A stretch of 15,899 nucleotides of DNA from an uncultured Methylococcaceae bacterium (GTDB taxonomy: Bacteria; Pseudomonadota; Gammaproteobacteria; Methylococcales; Methylomonadaceae), in the NCBI GenBank assembly GCA_903903365.1, contig CAIUYS010000361.1, positions 1-15,899 on the forward strand, in the 5' to 3' direction. The notes under the pieces were generated by a model. It had not been told where the DNA came from. It ran no database searches and saw only the letters and a list, made by a program, of their open reading frames with translations. Shown here one piece after another: positions 14,534 to 15,899 of this stretch. The translations under genes were made by a program, and so were the position numbers. The stretch's first letter is position 1; each line of letters begins with the position of its first letter.

Positions 14534-15655
14534 ATGCCGATTGCCGCAAAACAATTACTGGAAAAAATTCGCGAACTGCCTCTGCCTGATAAAGTACGGA
14601 TTATGAATGTTTGCGGTGGGCATGAACGCTCTATTTCCATGGCGGGATTACGAACCGCCCTGCCCTCTACTATTGAGTTAATTCCTGGCCCCGGCTGTCC
14701 GGTTTGTATCTGTCCTGAAGAAGATATTTATCAAGCCATACAAATCGCTGTTAATGAAGACGTTGTGTTATTGGCCTTCGGTGATATGTTGCGCGTTCCT
14801 GTTAATGTCCCTAAAGCGGCTATTCGTACTTTGGAACAAGCCAAAGCTGCGGGTGCCGATATCCGACCCATCGCCTCGCCAACCGAAGCGGTTAAAATCG
14901 CCACCGCAAATCCTGAAAAAACCGTGGTATTTTTTGTCGCCGGCTTTGAAACCACCTGCGCTCCGGTCGCTGCAATGCTTGCCGAGGGAATTCCTGATAA
15001 TTTATTACTGTTAATGAGCGGTCGCTTAACTTGGCCCGCCGTTGCCATGTTACTGGATTCTGATACACCGGCCTTTGATGCGCTCATCGCACCCGGTCAT
15101 GTCGCGACTATTATGGGTTCTGAAGAATGGCGATTTGTGGTAAATCAACATCATATTCCAGCGGCAGTCGCCGGCTTTAGCACTGAAAGTTTGCTTGCCG
15201 CTACCTATTCGGTACTGCGGCAGTTGATTGAAAAAAAGGTGTTTCTTGATAATTGTTACACCCAAGTCGTTAAACCGGACGGCAATCTTATCGCTAAAAA
15301 TATTTTAAGTGACGTATTTGATGTTATTGATGCGCCTTGGCGTGGCATTGGCATTATTCCACAATCCGGTCTTGAATTGTCCGAAAAATACGCTGCACAT
15401 AACGCCCGCTACCGTTTCCCTGTTTATGCTGAAGAAGCCCGAAAAAAAGCCGGTGCGATGCCGCCCGGTTGCGATTGTGCAAAAGTGGTATTAGGTAAAA
15501 TAAAACCGAATGAATGCCGGTTATATGGAGAAGCCTGTGTTCCCAGAAATCCTGTAGGCCCCTGCATGGTGTCTGATGAAGGCGCTTGCCGTATCTGGTG
15601 GGCGTCAGGCATTAAAAGCAGTTTACCAATGAAAAGCATGGAAGTACCAAGCTGA
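14534..15655 (+). CDS. hypD: Hydrogenase maturation protein HypD
   Basis: The iron-sulfur scaffold protein that, with HypC, assembles the Fe(CN)2CO unit. The 373-residue protein has CGGHE (C27), GPGCPVC (C55, C58) and the C-terminal 4Fe-4S region: PPGCDC (C313, C315), C328, C335, then PVGPCMVSDEGAC. Variants to note are CGGHERSI and VCICPEEDI, where many HypD proteins have CGGHTHAI and VCVTP; C60 is an added cysteine. No clear Shine-Dalgarno precedes ATG 14534. It is separated from hypB by about 400 bp of repeats and a MITE, so it probably needs its own promoter. No hypE follows within the window. Confidence 0.95.
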   Translation: MPIAAKQLLEKIRELPLPDKVRIMNVCGGHERSISMAGLRTALPSTIELIPGPGCPVCICPEEDIYQAIQIAVNEDVVLLAFGDMLRVPVNVPKAAIRTLEQAKAAGADIRPIASPTEAVKIATANPEKTVVFFVAGFETTCAPVAAMLAEGIPDNLLLLMSGRLTWPAVAMLLDSDTPAFDALIAPGHVATIMGSEEWRFVVNQHHIPAAVAGFSTESLLAATYSVLRQLIEKKVFLDNCYTQVVKPDGNLIAKNILSDVFDVIDAPWRGIGIIPQSGLELSEKYAAHNARYRFPVYAEEARKKAGAMPPGCDCAKVVLGKIKPNECRLYGEACVPRNPVGPCMVSDEGACRIWWASGIKSSLPMKSMEVPS

Positions 15656-15690
15656 TACTCAACCATTAAAAAATGGAACATATTATTTAT

Positions 15691-15785
15691 TCACCACGAA
15701 GACACGAAGGACACGAAGAAAAACAAAAAATATAACTTCATGTACCGATCCCAGTCGGGATTTTCAACCACGACTGAAACGTTTG
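15691..15785 (+). repeat. Composite dispersed repeat downstream of hypD
   Basis: caccacgaagacacgaagg and acacgaag are followed by AAAAACAAAAAATATAACTTCATG, then a degenerate palindrome (cagtcg 15752-15757 with cgactg 15771-15776) and aaacgtttg. Compared with 1-25, the palindrome module is 20 of 25 identical. It shows the full module order of the family. Confidence 0.7.
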
Positions 15786-15878
15786 ATAGTGTAAATAGCT
15801 TTTAAAACTTTAGTAGGGTAAATAATAAAAAAACACTGATAAATACAAATCTTATAAGTAGCTAAAAACGTACAAGCC

Positions 15879-15899
15879 GTCATCCCGGCATGGACTGCC
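15879..15899. repeat. Probable start of another dispersed palindrome
   Basis: gtcatcccggcatggactgcc resembles the left half of a widespread bacterial intergenic repeat (cccggca-N5-tgccggg). It is cut off by the window edge, so the hairpin cannot be confirmed. Confidence 0.4.

Overview
The window looks like a chromosomal piece of a gammaproteobacterium, most likely a Methylococcales-type methanotroph. The evidence is a gammaproteobacterial-style HrpA helicase, a MopE-type metal-binding motif in a secreted protein, moderate-to-low GC in most genes, and many short dispersed palindromic repeats. The taxonomic call is inference; no rRNA or other marker gene is present.

Layout. 1-149: palindromic and 'cacgaag' dispersed repeats downstream of hrpA. 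150-4160 (minus): full-length hrpA, with a palindromic repeat apparently inserted in frame. 4161-5424: 1.26 kb AT-rich stretch without a convincing gene, ending in a strong intrinsic terminator about 100 bp before the hydrogenase cluster. 5425-12466 (plus): [NiFe]-hydrogenase cluster: a HupH/HyaF C-terminal-domain protein, a 25-codon orphan Tat-signal ORF, small subunit, large subunit, a secreted protein with one CXXCH motif plus PKD domains, the nickel permease HupE, and the maturation endopeptidase. 12665-15655 (plus): hypC, hypA, hypB, then about 400 bp of repeats including a 144-bp palindromic MITE, then hypD. 15656-15899: more dispersed repeats.

How the genes work together. HupS/HupL form a periplasmic group 1 uptake hydrogenase with a standard four-cysteine proximal cluster (not the six-cysteine O2-tolerant type). 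HupE would supply nickel, HypA/HypB insert it, HypC/HypD build the Fe(CN)2CO unit, and the HyaD/HupD-type protease trims a predicted 16-residue C-terminal peptide from HupL. hypE, hypF, a HupC/HyaC cytochrome b and a C-terminal membrane anchor on the small subunit are all absent here. The usual route of electrons to quinone is therefore missing from the locus, and the next gene encodes an exported protein with a potential c-type haem site.

Most interesting points: (1) a truncated duplicate of the small-subunit Tat leader directly before the real small-subunit gene, at a shift from AT-richer to GC-richer DNA, suggesting replacement of the structural genes; (2) the CXXCH-PKD-MopE protein as a possible partner of an anchorless hydrogenase; (3) Asn instead of Asp in the DPCxxC motif of the large subunit, and Asp instead of the nickel-sensing Glu in its protease; (4) a complete MITE with perfect 14-bp terminal repeats and an 8-bp target duplication between hypB and hypD; (5) a palindromic repeat translated within HrpA.
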